DNA from: Monosporascus cannonballus | Taxonomy: Eukaryota; Ascomycota; Sordariomycetes; Xylariales | Length of the DNA stretch: 64,000 nucleotides | Assembly (NCBI GenBank): GCA_004154925.1 | Contig: QJNS01000135.1 | Coordinates: forward strand, 62,001 to 126,000 | Direction: 5' to 3' | Shown here: in pieces, positions 36,990-50,770 of the stretch | Layout: the number at the start of each line of letters is the position of its first letter | Numbering within the stretch: the stretch's first letter is position 1 | Notes under the pieces: model-generated | Told to the model about the DNA's origin: nothing | What the model saw: the letters and a program-made list of their open reading frames with translations, nothing else | Databases searched by the model: none | Position numbers and translations under genes: made by a program

Positions 36990-38470
36990 TCGTATTTTGT
37001 TTTTATCTTTTTAATTTGCAAATTTGGTAACCTTACGGCATTACGTAATAATTACCTTAATTATTTTGGTAATATCGTCGACTTTACGCTTTAATAACCT
37101 AATTCGCTATATAATAAAACTTTCGCTTAATATATTAAGATTTAATATTATAATTCTCTATGTCGGTGTTATAATATCGATTGGTAAAAACGCTTTTTGG
37201 CCGTATAATAACTTATAAAAATTGAAACCGTAATTTTTTATAATGGTATTATTCGCAAATATTATTTTAAGTAAAAATTTAACTTATTTTTTACCTATAT
37301 CGTCCGTTATTTTTCTTAGTCCTTTAACGATTAGAATATACTTTTTTTCGATTAATTCTTACTGCTAAATAACATATATAGCTTTAACCCTTCGTTTAAT
37401 TTTAAGTATTTCGTAAGGTTCGATAATTTCTCCCTTATTTTTAAAACCTTTATCGATTTTAATTTTAGCCGGAATTCTGTATCGGTAAAAGATATATTTA
37501 TTTAAAAACTTTTTGATTACCGTAAAAATAATTATACGTAAAGCTTTAATTTCGAAATATCCAGATAATTTGTATCAGGTTTCGATAATCGCTTTATATT
37601 CGTTATTATTTAGCATAAATTAAATATTAATAACGTAGATAATTACGATATTTAAAGGATATAAAAAATTATAATTTTTTTCGAAACGCCGATTAGTAGT
37701 TTTTTAATATAAAACGTAGGTAAGGATTATTTTCCGTATATATCCATATATATTGCGCTAATAATATAAAGCAGTTGAATGTTGATAAGTTATATCTTAT
37801 TTTTTATAATCGTAATTTTCGTAATATTATTTAATTATTATTAAGCGTTTTTATTCGTTATCGGTAATTTTACGATTATTATCTTATTTTTTCGCTTTGC
37901 ACTATAAGATATTATCTTAAATAAAACATTTTAAGGTTTCGATTTTAAGAGTTATTTACTTTTTTATAGTTATATCCGCTAATCGATGAAGGAGTTTTAA
38001 TATCGTTAAAAATTTTAGGTATTTTTGCAATCGTTTAAACTAAATCTTAATAAAAGAAAATTTGTTTTTCCATTTAAATTGTTCCGATTATAAGATTTAG
38101 CCGAATAACATTTAACTGGATATTAATAAAATTATCGACTTTTTTTTATTAATCGTCTAGTTCGTTAAAAGGCTCGATTAATTTTTTCGACAATTTATTA
38201 ACGGCCGTATTTCTTTTTGCCAAGAATATATTTCATTTTAATATCGAAAGATATAATTTACGTAATTTAACAAATGAATAAATTACCCGAAAATACAGTT
38301 ATAAAATTATTAACCTATGCAACCAGTATTTTGGTGTTAGTTTTTAATATAAATCGAACTTTATAAAGATAGTTCCGGAATTGCTTTAAGATTTTAAAAA
38401 CGGTTCGGTATTTTAGTTTAATAATATCGTAGCTTAGCTTAGCTTTTTTCCAGGTACCATTTTTATAGCG
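36990..38470 (-). pseudogene. RNase H and integrase of element H
   Basis: The minus strand at 38200-38470 reads Tyr-x2-Val-Arg-Phe-Ile-Leu-Lys-Thr-Asn-Thr-Lys-Ile-Leu-Val-Ala and, further on, Ser-Phe-Asp-Ile-Lys-Met-Lys-Tyr-Ile-Leu-Gly-Lys-Lys. This resembles the RNase H end of a fungal gypsy lineage; the Asp of the T-D-A motif is now Asn. At 37000-37260 the minus strand reads Leu-Tyr-Gly-Gln-Lys-Ala-Phe-Leu-Pro-Ile-Asp-Ile-Ile-Thr-Pro-Thr, as found after the integrase core. The open plus-strand frame at 37024-37218 is a shadow. Confidence 0.65.
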
Positions 38471-39052
38471 CGCCGAATATTTTACGCTATTAACTATTTG
38501 GCCTAACGTTTTTCCGAAACCTTATTCGTATAAATCCGTTCTTATAATAATTTCTTTTGTTCCGAAGTTATAATTAATAATAATTAAGTTAAAGCTATCG
38601 TAAATTCCTTTTTAAATATTTCAATAATATGCTTATCAGTAAGGGTTTAAATAAAACATTAATTTTTGCAAAATAAATAAGTAATAAATTCCGTTATAAT
38701 AATATAATATATAATTAATATCCGATAGTAAATAGTAATCCTTAAAAAAGTTTTAATTTTTATTAAGTTTTTATAAAGACGAATTTTCAAAATTTTTATT
38801 ACTTTAATTATATTAAGTTAATAATTATTCTTACAGTAAAGAAATTCGATTATAACCCCAAATTTATAGTATTATTAGTATTTTTATATATTAATCGTAA
38901 TTTCGGCGAATTCGTAATTAAAAAAAGTTTTATTTATGTTAATAATATGTTCGAAAACGAACCGTCAAATTCCGGAAAAAATCTTGGTATTATCGTATTA
39001 CGTTTTTAATCCCTTAATATTAACATTATTTCTAAATAATTACGCGATTTCG

Positions 39053-39434
39053 TGTTACGACCCAAGCCAGCTGGGCCTGCGAAAACGGTCCAGCCAAGAT
39101 CACGACGTTACGCTAGTTCAAGGTCACGTGATCAGTGCTCAGCGGGTCTCAACTGAGCACGACTGAGCACGACTAAGCAGCATTAAGCAACCGCTCAGTA
39201 AGGCTCTGCTGAACAGAGATGAGCAGTACTAAAGGAATCAGGATATATACGCTCATTATTTCCATAATTTAGATAGCTTCAGCTTGCAATATAACACCTT
39301 TACCCAAGGCATCCTTGGAATTACGAGACGTGATACGATTACTGTATCCATTGCTCAGATTCCCACGATACTCCTGCCAACATAAACCCGTACGACTAAG
39401 GTTTAATAGTTGGTTAAACCCTTAGCCCGCCATA
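39053..39434 (+). repeat. Solo LTR of the chromovirus family (U3 type V)
   Basis: It starts TGTTACGACCCAAGCC and ends in the family R-U5 with GGTTAAACCCTTAGCCCGCCATA. There is no internal sequence on either side: H body continues. The flanks TTTCG and GTTCG agree at four of five bases, a weak target duplication. It is one of the least RIP-altered LTRs here. The U3 has short CACGACTGAG-type repeats near 39155-39180. A TATA-like GGATATATAC lies at 39241-39250, followed by AGCTTGCAATA near 39285. Confidence 0.88.
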
Positions 39435-42400
39435 GTTCGGGTATCGGATTATAAAGGATTTTTCCGATTCCGTAATAAAAATAAGCCATAAAATTAATAA
39501 AGCTTATAGGCATAATAATATGTTGGAATAATTTTAATGATATTACGAGAATTATTATATTTTCGTTAACAGAAATTAAAATAACCTAATTATACCCAAA
39601 GAAAACGTCCATAAAAAAACCAAAAAACATAAAACGAAATATGCGAAAACTTCTTTGCAATTTTTCGGCATAAATATATTCCGCAAAATAATAACGTTTA
39701 ACATTATTATAAAATTAATTAATTGCAAACCGCTATTTTTTTTATAAAAAACTAGATATTTCGGTACGTAATATACGATTATTCGAATATTTGTTTCTCG
39801 ATATATATTCCTAATATATTAATTAATTTATTTTTTATATTAATTAATACCATAATACATTTAATTTATTATGTTTTATCAAAAAATACGATAATCATTT
39901 TAGTTCGACTATATTTTTACCAATTTTATCCTAAGATAACTTTTTTTCGGAATAACATCTCTTTAAAAAAGGCTTGTTTTATACGAATAAACCATGTTGC
40001 CGATTTAATTAAGCAAAACCTTAGTTTTCTTTTCGATTAATCGAATTTTTCGGAATATAGAAATAAACCTAGAAAATAATACCGTTAATAATGTACTAAT
40101 TTTTTCTAAAATATTTTCTTATTTTTAATCGTTTATATAACTTTTTCGAATTCTTTAATTTTTTAATCTAGGTTCCCAAATGGTATCGATTTATTGGATA
40201 ATACATTATTATTAAAAGAAAATTTCTATATGGGCTTATATATAATATTAATTTAAACCTTTTTTTTCTTTTTTTCCTTAATATTATTACATGTCTTTTC
40301 CCATAAAATTCCATATAACGTATATATCAACTTTTTGTTATCGAACTGTCCTAAAATCTTGTCTCCAAGATTTAATTTATCTTTTATAACTTTCTACATC
40401 GTTTTATGGTCTTAATTAAAGAACGTTTCCCTAATCGAAAATATATAAAAGCTTATAACAAATTTATTTATTTTTTTCGTTATTAAATTTATTTACGTTA
40501 ATAAAACGATTTATAAATTTATTAATTGTATTTTTTCAGGTCAACTATCCGTACAGATATTACGGTTAACTTATTTTATTAGTATTAAGGGAATAATAAT
40601 TTTCGTTGGACCAAATTCGAGGATTTCTTTTATTATTTTTAAGTCTATATTTAATATTATTTTCGATTTCGTTAAAAAATTAAGTTCTAAAATTAATAGC
40701 TATATTATACAGCTGTCGTCGATAATAAAAAAGAGAATAATAAGTAATCGAGTAATTAACCATATTAGAACCTTAATTATGTTTTCGAATTTAGTCTTTT
40801 TTTTGGGAATTAAATCCCATAAAAAACCCGTATTTATTATATTATTAACCCATATTTCCCAACGTATGATAGAATTATGATACTTAATTCAGCTCCGGTA
40901 TTAATAATATTATTAATTACGTTTGTTCCCTTTCTAAAATTAATTTTAAGAGCAGGTCGGAATAACAAAATAATATATTCGGTTAGATTATATTATTATA
41001 CGCATAAAATATTAATTTCGTTTTATCCTTCCGACTTATATTAAATATTTATAATTAGAATCTTAGGCGTTTATCGCAGTTTAATAAGTATAAAGCCGCG
41101 GACTTTTACCTTTGTTATTTTGATTATTTCCTTATTTTTACGATTTAATACTTTTAAAGTCCTTACGGCTCTAAAATTCTTAAAAGCTCGATTAAAATCC
41201 GGGCAAACTTTAATTAATTTCGATTAAGTAATTTCGAACTTTGTTTTCGTATTTTTATAAATCTTAATCTTTTAATATTTTACTAATTATTTATTAATTA
41301 ATTTACCGTAATTAGAGGTATAATCCGTTTATATTTTTATTTCGGCACTTAGAAATAAAAATCTGTTTTGTATAAATTTATTATTATTAATCTTATTTTT
41401 CTTTATAACTTTGCCGGTATTTTCTTTCTTTTTACTAGATTACGTAGTTAACATAATATTGATAAATATAGGAAGTTAATTATTTATATCGATCTTTAAC
41501 GTCCGAATTTCCGTAAGATGTCGCATACCTTTATTTTTAATAAGGTCGTTCTTAAATTAATTAAACAAAAATACTTTTTTATGAAATCGCTTACCGTCCT
41601 TTATAATGAAATAAAATATATTAATTTTAATAAAACGGTTTTAATTAATAACGAATTCCGGTCGGTTAAGCTTTAGAATTATCGTAAGGTAAGATACGTT
41701 CGAGATACTAGTACGAGCAAAATCCTAGTCAATATTAAATCTGGATTTTTCTAGTTTTTTAAAAATCTTTTATCGGTAATTATAATATCTTATCTTATCC
41801 TTAAAATAATTAAGAAAATTAGGCCAATTATATATCCATTTTTAAATCTTTTTCCAAATAAAAATCCTTTTATTAATTACCTAATTCTAGAATATCGTTA
41901 GGAATTATATTATATCTAAACTAAATTGATTAACTTTAAGCCCGAAGAAAATCGTATATTAATTATTATTAATCGAATTTAAACCGGTTTTTTCTATTTT
42001 CGAAAATAACTTATACGTATATATTACGTATCCCTATTTGCTGCAAAATTAACAGGTTTCTTTTCCGAATTGCCAAATTATCCTTTACGGTTTCGGTAAT
42101 TACTTTAATAATTATTTTGTTTACGATAAGATCTTATTCTACTAAAATTATCCGGTTAAAAACTCATTATATTAATCGATAAGTCGGTTTCATTATATTA
42201 TACCCAGAGCGGTTCCTAGCCTAAAGATATATAATATTACGATAACCGAATATTTTACGACGTTTTATTCTTCTTCTTACAAACCTTACAATTCTAAATT
42301 TATTATATTTAAATAATTTTTAAATTTTATAAAGTATTAGTAATTTCCGATACTTGATTGCGTTTTGCCGATAAAAAAGGTTTAGGTCCAGGATTGCTTT

Positions 42401-43880
42401 AGTAAAAAGGCCTAGAGTTTTATTATCGTACTTTCTTTATTTGGCTAAAGTCGAAACGAATTATATTTGATAATCGCTTTCGCCTTTGGTATCCGATTAA
42501 TTTAGCCTTGTTAAGAACCCAATCTTTAAATAATATCGTTATGATATTATAAGGCGTTATATATAAATTATTATAAATTCTTTCGAAATAACTAATTAAA
42601 AAGCCTTGTAATAAGCTTTTAATATATTCGTCCTTATTTGCAGCTTTGTCTTTAACTTTAACTTTTTTAATAATATTACAAAGCTTAATAATATATTTCA
42701 AATAACACTTATAAACCTAATTAGGTATATTGCGTTAAACCTACTTTATTAATATCTTTAATTAAATTTTAATAATTTGCATTTATTTTAGGTTTTATAA
42801 CTTAAAGTTTTTTAAAATGCTGCTAATTACTTTATTCTAAAGAATAACATTTTTAAAAATAACTTTAATTCAATTTTTTATAACAAGGCTATTTATTTAA
42901 TAAGGTAACTTATTAATTATTTCCGCCTTTATAAACTTGTATTTTCGATATAGCCTGCTGACTTTTTTAAATTAGTTGGTAACCGTAATACCAGAAAAAC
43001 TAAAATCTGGGAAAATAAATGTATCCGGCAATATTACAAAAGAAACAAACTTATCCATAATGCTTATCGGAAATCTGTATCCATATTAATTAGAGAATTC
43101 CAAAAATATTTTTTTAAAAATAAATATTACAAACTTAATAAAATTTATAACGAAATCCAAATAAATTGAACGTATCGTCCTTTAGGTATTTTAATAATAA
43201 TTTTCGATATTTTCGGTACCCGTTTTTTAATTATTTTTATAGCCGGCTTTAGGGAACTAATAAGATTACTTAAAAATATTTCGTTATTAATTTCGTTTTC
43301 GTATTTAGGTTCAGATAATTAATAACGATTAATAATATTCGACGCTGGACTTTGATTTTTTTTTTAAATAATAAGAAATTCCGAAGCGGACAATAACCTT
43401 TATTATGTCGTAATCTCTAATAATTTCGACTAATTTCCAGCAAATCGGCTAAGTCCTAACGAAATGTATTAATCGAAAAAAAAATAACTCGGGGTTAATA
43501 TAATTTAATAATTTGAAATACTTATTCGCGTAGGTGGATATAAGGGAATTTTAGGCGTTTGGTACTTTCGTCCATATTTTTTGAACTTTTTGTAATCGTA
43601 ATAAAAATATCGCCTTTTTTTACCTAGACAAACCGGTTTTTTTAAATTGGCATATTACTAGCGATAAATATCGAATTAAATCGTTTTTAATTTTACTATT
43701 AATACCTTTATTATTTATTTTACTGCCAGAATAATCCTATTAATCAACATTAGCGAATTCTAAAAGATATTTCCAAACAAAGCCCATACTGAATATTGGC
43801 TTATTAAAGCGAAAAAGTTCCGAAATATATTATTTAATAAGTCCGTCCCATATCTCTAATTATATTAGGAAATATTAATC
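39435..43880 (-). pseudogene. Element H body: RT, protease and gag region
   Basis: By position between RNase H (38.4 kb) and the 5' LTR this should hold RT, protease and gag. The only clear stretch is 42423-42701 on the minus strand, a 92-codon open frame with Tyr-Ile-Lys-Ser-Leu-Leu-Gln-Gly-Phe and Lys-Arg-Leu-Ser-Asn, which fits the gag of a gypsy element. RT motifs could not be pinned with confidence because of dense RIP stops. Element E interrupts it at 43881. Confidence 0.55.
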
Positions 43881-44277
43881 TGTTATGACCTAACGATCTT
43901 GGCTTCTTTGCGGACGGTCGGGCTCACGAAAAAGACAAGCTCCGACCACTGCCAAAAAGTTACATAACCGGCTCAAAGGTTTTAAGGTGCCAAGTACCTT
44001 AAGCCCCTTAAGCCGATAAAGGAGTTCAAAGAGCTTAACGGGCTTAAGAGTTTAAACCGCTTAAGTATTTTAAACCAAAATAAAGATATATACTTTTATT
44101 ATTTATATAATTTAGATAATTTCAATTTTTAATACAATATCGTAATTTAAAACCTTTTTGGAATTACGAAACATAATACGATTATTATATTTATTACTTA
44201 AATTCTTATAATATTTTTATTAATATAAATTTATACGATTAAGGTTTAATAATTAATTAAATTTTTTAGCCGTTATA
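43881..44277 (+). repeat. 5' LTR of element E (U3 type III)
   Basis: The U3 begins TGTTATGACCTAACGATC and carries CTTAAGCC-type repeats. The R-U5 half is heavily RIP-altered compared with the 3' LTR. Confidence 0.93.
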
Positions 44278-47200
44278 TATTACAGGTTTTTATTTAATAA
44301 TACTATTAGATTTTAAGCAATATTACCGATATTATATTTATTAGCAAGCAACCCGAATAACCCATTTATTAAGTCTTTAAATACCCTGATATTAAAATGG
44401 AATCTAAAAAGGAAAAGGAAAAACTTTGTTTTTTTTTCGAAAAAAACTTTTTGACGCCTAAATATTATAAATAAATGCATTTTTAACATAAAAAACAACA
44501 ATAATTTTACGACGTCCCTTTAAATAATCTACGAAAAACCTTTTCGAATAAGCCAAGTTATTTAGTTAAATTTCACAAAGAAATTAAAAGAAATTCTAAA
44601 ACTTTGTAAATTAGAATTAGTTAACGGAACATGAGCCAAATTATAATTAGTTTTAATTTAATATCGAATCTATTTCGGATATGTTTGTATTCGATTTATT
44701 ACGTTTATTATATAAATGGAATTCGTAATCGAATAATTTACCGAAAATACGATTATTTAATTCGAATCGGTTTTAAAGGAATACGTTATTTTACTAATCG
44801 AAAAACGAAACATAAAAGTAAAACGAATTTATAATAATTACAAATAATTTAATCAAGTATTAACGACAGTTTTCGAAATAATAAACGAAAAAATAAAGGC
44901 CAAAATACAAATCCAGCAATTACGACAGAAAGAATTAATATCGAATTTCGGCAGTACGTTAATTTAATTAACTGGTGAGCTCAACTAGGGACAAAAAACA
45001 ATAATAACCAAGTTGTTCAACAGCGGAAAAAGAAATATAAAAAAAGTTTTCAAATTTAATCGACCTAATTATATATTAGATTATATCGTTATAATAATTA
45101 AAATTAACAATCCATATTACGTATGGCGTACTAAAAGTATTAAAGGGAAAAATAATAACAAACCTTAAGATACGGATAATACCAGCGTTTTTCGACGTAA
45201 CAACATTTTTTACGGCACAGAACTAGGACCTATAAAATTAAAAGTCACTTATAGAAAGGACTGGAACTAAACCAAATACTATAATTGCAACAAAATGGGA
45301 CATAAGACAGCATGATATAAAACACCTAAAAAGCCCAATCAAAACAACTGAAAAGCAGTACCTAAGGGATAATTCAAAAAGAATTAAAAAAAAGAAAACA
45401 AACCCATCAATATGATTCGGCCTAAGTACGTACCAGGCCCCTTACAGCAAAAGGTCTAACAAAAACCATCACGATAGGAAATCCGACGAAAAACGCAAAA
45501 AACCAGAAAGCTAACTTAACAAACACCGCGAACATAACAAAAAGTATTACAAGAATAATTAGGCGAATACTAAAATTAAATAAAAAAGGTTTGTCCCGGA
45601 ACCTTTGATTGATATGGCAAAATACATGCCATATATTATCAACGACGAAATATCCCGATTACGAAAAATAAAAACAGCATATTTACGAACGAATTACTCG
45701 CATATATTATAAGGGATTCGATTTTTCAAACCGTATCGGAAATAATAAGAATGATAAGAAATAATATCGACATTTTCGAACTATAGCCCTAGGAGATATC
45801 CAGCAAATGGCCCAAACAAAAAGCTGGCCCGAAAAAAAATAATATTTATAGGAAAACCTTTTTTATTATTTTTAATAATATAATTATTAAAGGGAAAAAA
45901 AGGGTAATTTAACGTATAGTAAAAAAGGCATTGCTAGAAGGTTATTACGAATTTTTATTTTCAGTAAATATTTATTACAGAATTTTACAAAAAATGTTAT
46001 TAAGGAAAAAATACATTAATTTACAAACGAGCTCTAAAACGACAATTAAAATAAGGTATAATAAAATACAATTACAAACATAAGAAAATAGTTTATTCGA
46101 TAAGGAAAAGAATTATAACAAAATTAAAAAAAGGTAATATAATTTTAAAATCAATATGTCGTCAATAACGCCAAATATAATAATTTAATACATTAAACGA
46201 AAAAAATATAAACAAAGTTCGATGAATTCGAATAAAGATTAAAAGAAAAAAGTTACTTATAAGAAAGCCGCAAAATAACGAAACCTAAAAAGATTAAAAG
46301 AAATTTCTAAAAAAGGCTTTAAAGGCGATAATAAGAAACGTTAACGACTTTATTACTTTCAATATACGAATCGAAACGTATTAATATACCGTAATAATAA
46401 ATTACGGAACTTTAGGCAGAAATTATATTGTACCGGATATGGTTAATAAATTTAGGTTGTTATAAAAATATAAGTTAAAGCCTTATATAACAACGAATGC
46501 GGAAAATTTGAAATTTGTTTACGATAACGGAAAGATTATATACGAAATTAATCACTTCGAAATTTTTGTTTAAGAACGATACCAAATAGTTAATTTCGAT
46601 ATCGTTTTATTCGGGAATTACGATATAATCTTAGGATTACCATAGATACGTTAATACGGAATTTTAATTGATAAAAAAACTAGCTAGATAAGGTTCGGCT
46701 TATACCCTATTAACAGACAAAAAAAATAATTGAAAACTTAATATTTACTTGATAATAATAACGAATGCAGGTATAAGAATACGACAGAAATATTTTTACC
46801 TAAAGTGACAAAATATAAAAAAAATAAGTAATAAAGAAAAATAAGACGTATTACTATTATTATTATTAAAGCGAAATTAAAGTACCTAAATAACGATTCA
46901 AACTAACACCTTAAAAAGTTAAAAAATCTAATTAATATGTTATTATAATATTATAAATATAAGCAGTTTTTCAAAAAGAAATTCGATACGAAATTACCAA
47001 AATACAATAAATAAGATTATAAGATAATCCTTAAAAAAAGATCTTTAACAAAATTTTATCTTATTTACAACCTTAGCGGAAACGAATTACGTATTTTCAA
47101 AAAATACCTGGAAAATCAGTTACAAAAAGGATAAATTTAATTTTCAAAATTACTCACAGGATATCGTATGTTTTTCGTACTAAAAAAAATAAAAAATTAC

Positions 47201-47926
47201 GATTTATAATTAACTATTAACAACTAAATAACCTTATTATTAAAAATGAAATATTATTACCTCTAATTACAAAAATACAAAAACGACTTTACGGAATTAA
47301 ATAATTTATAATATTCGATCTTAAAAATAAATAAAACCTTATTAAAATTAAAAAAGAATACGAATAAAAAACAACCTTTAAAACGAAATACGAATTGTTT
47401 AAATCTTTGGTTATACCAATAGGATTTACGAACGTACTAGTAACCTTTTAACGGATAGTAAATTATATATTACGAAAATATCTCGATATTTTCGTCATAT
47501 GCTATTTTAACGATATTTTTATCTTCTTAAAAACGGAAAAAGCATACGTAGGACATATTTATTAAATTGTTTAAATTTTACAGAATTTAATGTTACTTAT
47601 TAACGCAAAGAAAATCAGTTTTATAAATAAAAAATGGAATATCTGGAATATATTATCACCCTAGAATATATCAGAATAAATCTTAAGAAACTCGCGACAA
47701 TCACAAAATAGTAAACGTTAATAACGGTTAAGAAAATTTAAGCATTTCTTGGATTTGCTAATTATTACAAAAAGTTTATTCGAAACTTTAGTAAAATAAT
47801 TATGCCCTTAACGAACCGTACGAAAAAAGCATTTTAAGACATTAAAAATATAATTACTAACAAATTAATATTAATTATATACAACCCAAATTATTCTGTT
47901 AAATTAAAATCGATATTTCGGATTAC
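44278..47926 (+). pseudogene. Gag, protease and RT of element E
   Basis: It is collinear with 27216-30740 of element D. The knuckle at 45278-45320 keeps the second Cys and the His but has Tyr for Cys 1 and 4 and TGA for the preceding Trp. The protease triad is Asn-Tyr-Gly. The RT box is Tyr-Phe-Asn-Asp. The plus-strand frame at 44631-44834 may be part of the gag N-terminus; the minus-strand frame at 44313-44501 is a shadow. Confidence 0.8.
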
Positions 47927-48132
47927 TGTGAGAATACAGCCCTTATAAAAATAAGGCTGGTAGCCGACCAGCCACCGATCAGCTACCGACCCACTTACTA
48001 ATATAAATCCACCATCTAGCAATTAGTGAGAAACGCCAGATGGAAATAACTTAATACATTTACTTCTTGGAATCTGCTTTACGATTGGTCGGAAATTACT
48101 TTACTTAACCTATAGCTATTTATTATTTTACA
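47927..48132 (+). repeat. 5' LTR of element G
   Basis: This 206-bp LTR has a repeated GGCTGGTAGCCGACCAGCC-like palindromic stretch near its start. Confidence 0.93.
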
Positions 48133-48179
48133 ATTTTTCCATTTATTATAAAGGGTAATACAATAACTATTAAAAACAA

Positions 48180-49480
48180 AGTTCGCCAATTACAAAACGA
48201 ACCTAGGTTACTAGTCGAAAAGATCGCCGATCGGAACCCAACCGACAAACGATCGATTACAATATGGGAACAGGCCAAAAAGCCTATAACGGAACTTTAA
48301 CAGGCAAAGGACCATAATTTCCGGAATCCCGAATTATCTTATATATATAATAAAAATACCTCCCGACAGCCATCAGCTACATAGTCGGAAAACGGGCGTA
48401 ATATAACAAAAGTATTCCGGAATTTAAAATCAAAAAAGGTTAAACCTTTTAATAATAACCAGATTTTGGAAATTATTCGTTAACAAAACAAATAATATTC
48501 GAAATTATTTTAATAATTAGCCGAATAATAAATAATAATATAAGTTAAAAAAGCAAACTTTTATAAGTTAATTACGATATTGTCGCAAAATCTCAAAGGC
48601 GATAAATAAATACCGCGTTATAATTGCCCGAAGTTTTCTAAACGTACGTCGATTAAAAAAAATTAAATAAAAGTTATTACGGAAATTTATGCTAAAAGGC
48701 TAAAACGAAATACTTTTACTTTTATTTAATAAGCCATAGGCCATATAAACGTTTTTATTACAAACGCATAATAATTATACCACATTACGTTTAATTATTT
48801 TAATTACGAAAAAAATTAAAAATAAAAAATTTAAGGACTTTTATTAAATAAGGTTACGTAAATCTTAATTTTCCCCATAAAAAATATAAGGAATAATTTA
48901 TGGAATTATAATAACGATCCGATTAATCGCCGTAGGATTTTTAATATAAATAAAAATTTTTAATTTATAAAATAAAATTTATAAATGTTTTTAATCCGGA
49001 AAATAATCGAAATAATAAACGTTTTATTTTTAATTATTTTTATTAATTAATATTAAGGCTATAAAATACCTTATTACGAAAAACCGTTAAATTAAAACGA
49101 CTTAATAATATAATAAATAAAGTAAAACGTTATTGGGACGTTTAAAAAAGCGAAAAAAAACCGAATATTTTTTATTAAAGATATTAATAAAAATAAATCA
49201 TTTTATTTTAACGCTTTTGGAAAACAAAATTCCCAAAATAAATTAAAAGCATTATATAAAAATAATAAAAACCGCAGACATTTTTATAATCGAAAAGTAA
49301 ATAATCGCCGATTTAATTCCGATCGGAATAAATCCGTACGATTTAATACCTTTAATTTTTTTACGAACTTATTTAAATATTATAATTATAAAAACCAGAT
49401 TATAAAAACGTAAATTATAAATTAAAAAAAGATACGAAAATCTTATTATTTCGGCCATACGGAAACCAATTTCCGAAAGC
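48180..49480 (+). pseudogene. Gag region of element G
   Basis: The beginning is well preserved: Lys-Val-Arg-Gln-Leu-Gln-Asn-Glu-Pro-Arg-Leu-Leu continues to a Thr-Ile-Trp-Glu-Gln-Ala-Lys-Lys stretch near 48270. A possible degraded knuckle lies near 49375 (Tyr-Tyr-Asn-Tyr). RIP-type stops are frequent. Confidence 0.55.
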
Positions 49481-50399
49481 CGTATAAAACCTTATAATAT
49501 ATAACGATAAATTGAATTAATTCCTAAACGTAAACTCAAAAAAAACCGGAATAGGCGTATACGTTTAATTTATTTGGGCTAATAACTATAGGACGGTCGG
49601 AAAAAAGCCGTTTTTTTAAAAAAAGGCGCTTATTTAAAAGAAAATACAGGAAATATAGCAATACAAGTATATATAAATATTAAAACATAAATAAATATTT
49701 TAAATAAAAAATTAACGAAAAAACTTAATTTTTAATTAATTTCCGTAAATATTCCGGGCTTTATCGGCGTTAACGACACGTATATTAAATATTATGGAAT
49801 TTACGAAATTCTTATTAATATACTAAATAATAATAGAAACGAACGAAAATTTAAATAAATTTATTTTATAATACGCCGTAATCGGAAAACGTCCGACTTT
49901 TTATTATTTAAATTCGGAATGAATAAATTAAGGATTTTATTAAATATAATTATATATTAATAATTATACGGATTATTATAAAAGGTTAATAAATAAAAAA
50001 TCGTAAACCTAATATTTTCCGGTAACCAAACTTATATTATTAATTTAGTAAATTTAGCCGAAAAATTAAATATCTCGGAATTCGAGAAATAATAAAAATA
50101 GAAAATAACCGATTTCCTTATATATTTAAAGTCTTTCCGGCGAATATATTCCGAAAAAATAATAAAAAATATTTCAACTATTAAGAACAAAATATATAAT
50201 AAATTTGATCCCAGGGAAAACGCCTTTATTCGGCCTAATTTACCTTATTTCGAAACCTTAAAAGAAAATATTCGAAAAATATATCCGAAAACTCTTAAAA
50301 ATAAGCCGGATACGTTATTCGAAAACGGACGTAAAGGTATTAATATTATTTGTGCTTAAAAAAAGGCAGTTTCCGATTATACGTTAATTATAAGAAGTT

Positions 50400-50770
50400 A
50401 AATCGGATACTGATATAAAATAGATATTTTTTATTTTTACTCTTAAAAATAATAAGTCGCCTAAGGTTAATTAAGGCATTTTCGAAAATTAATTTTAAAA
50501 ATACTTATTACCGTATTAAAATTAAAAAAAGTAATTAATAAAGAATTATTTTCCGAATATAATACGGATAACTTAAATATACCGTTATATTATTTGGCCT
50601 TATTAACGCGTTAATTATATTTTAAATTTATATATATAAGGTACTGATGAATTTAATTAATTATATATACGTAACATATTTAAATAATATAACTATTTAT
50701 TTGGATAATGAAAAAAATAAGCGAAATATTTTTAATTAATTTACGAACGGTTGTTATAATATTAATTATT
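50400..50770 (+). pseudogene. Reverse transcriptase core of element G
   Basis: The catalytic box at 50677-50688 reads Tyr-Leu-Asn-Asn followed by Ile-Thr-Ile-Tyr. Both Asp residues are Asn, as RIP produces. Its place, about 1.7 kb upstream of the integrase core, is normal for gypsy. Confidence 0.75.

Noticed and set aside
37024..37218. 64-codon plus-strand frame
   Set aside because: It is antisense to the recognisable integrase segment of element H.
47927..48132. Element G as Ty1/copia because of its short LTRs
   Set aside because: RT precedes integrase, and the integrase core and chromodomain are of gypsy type.
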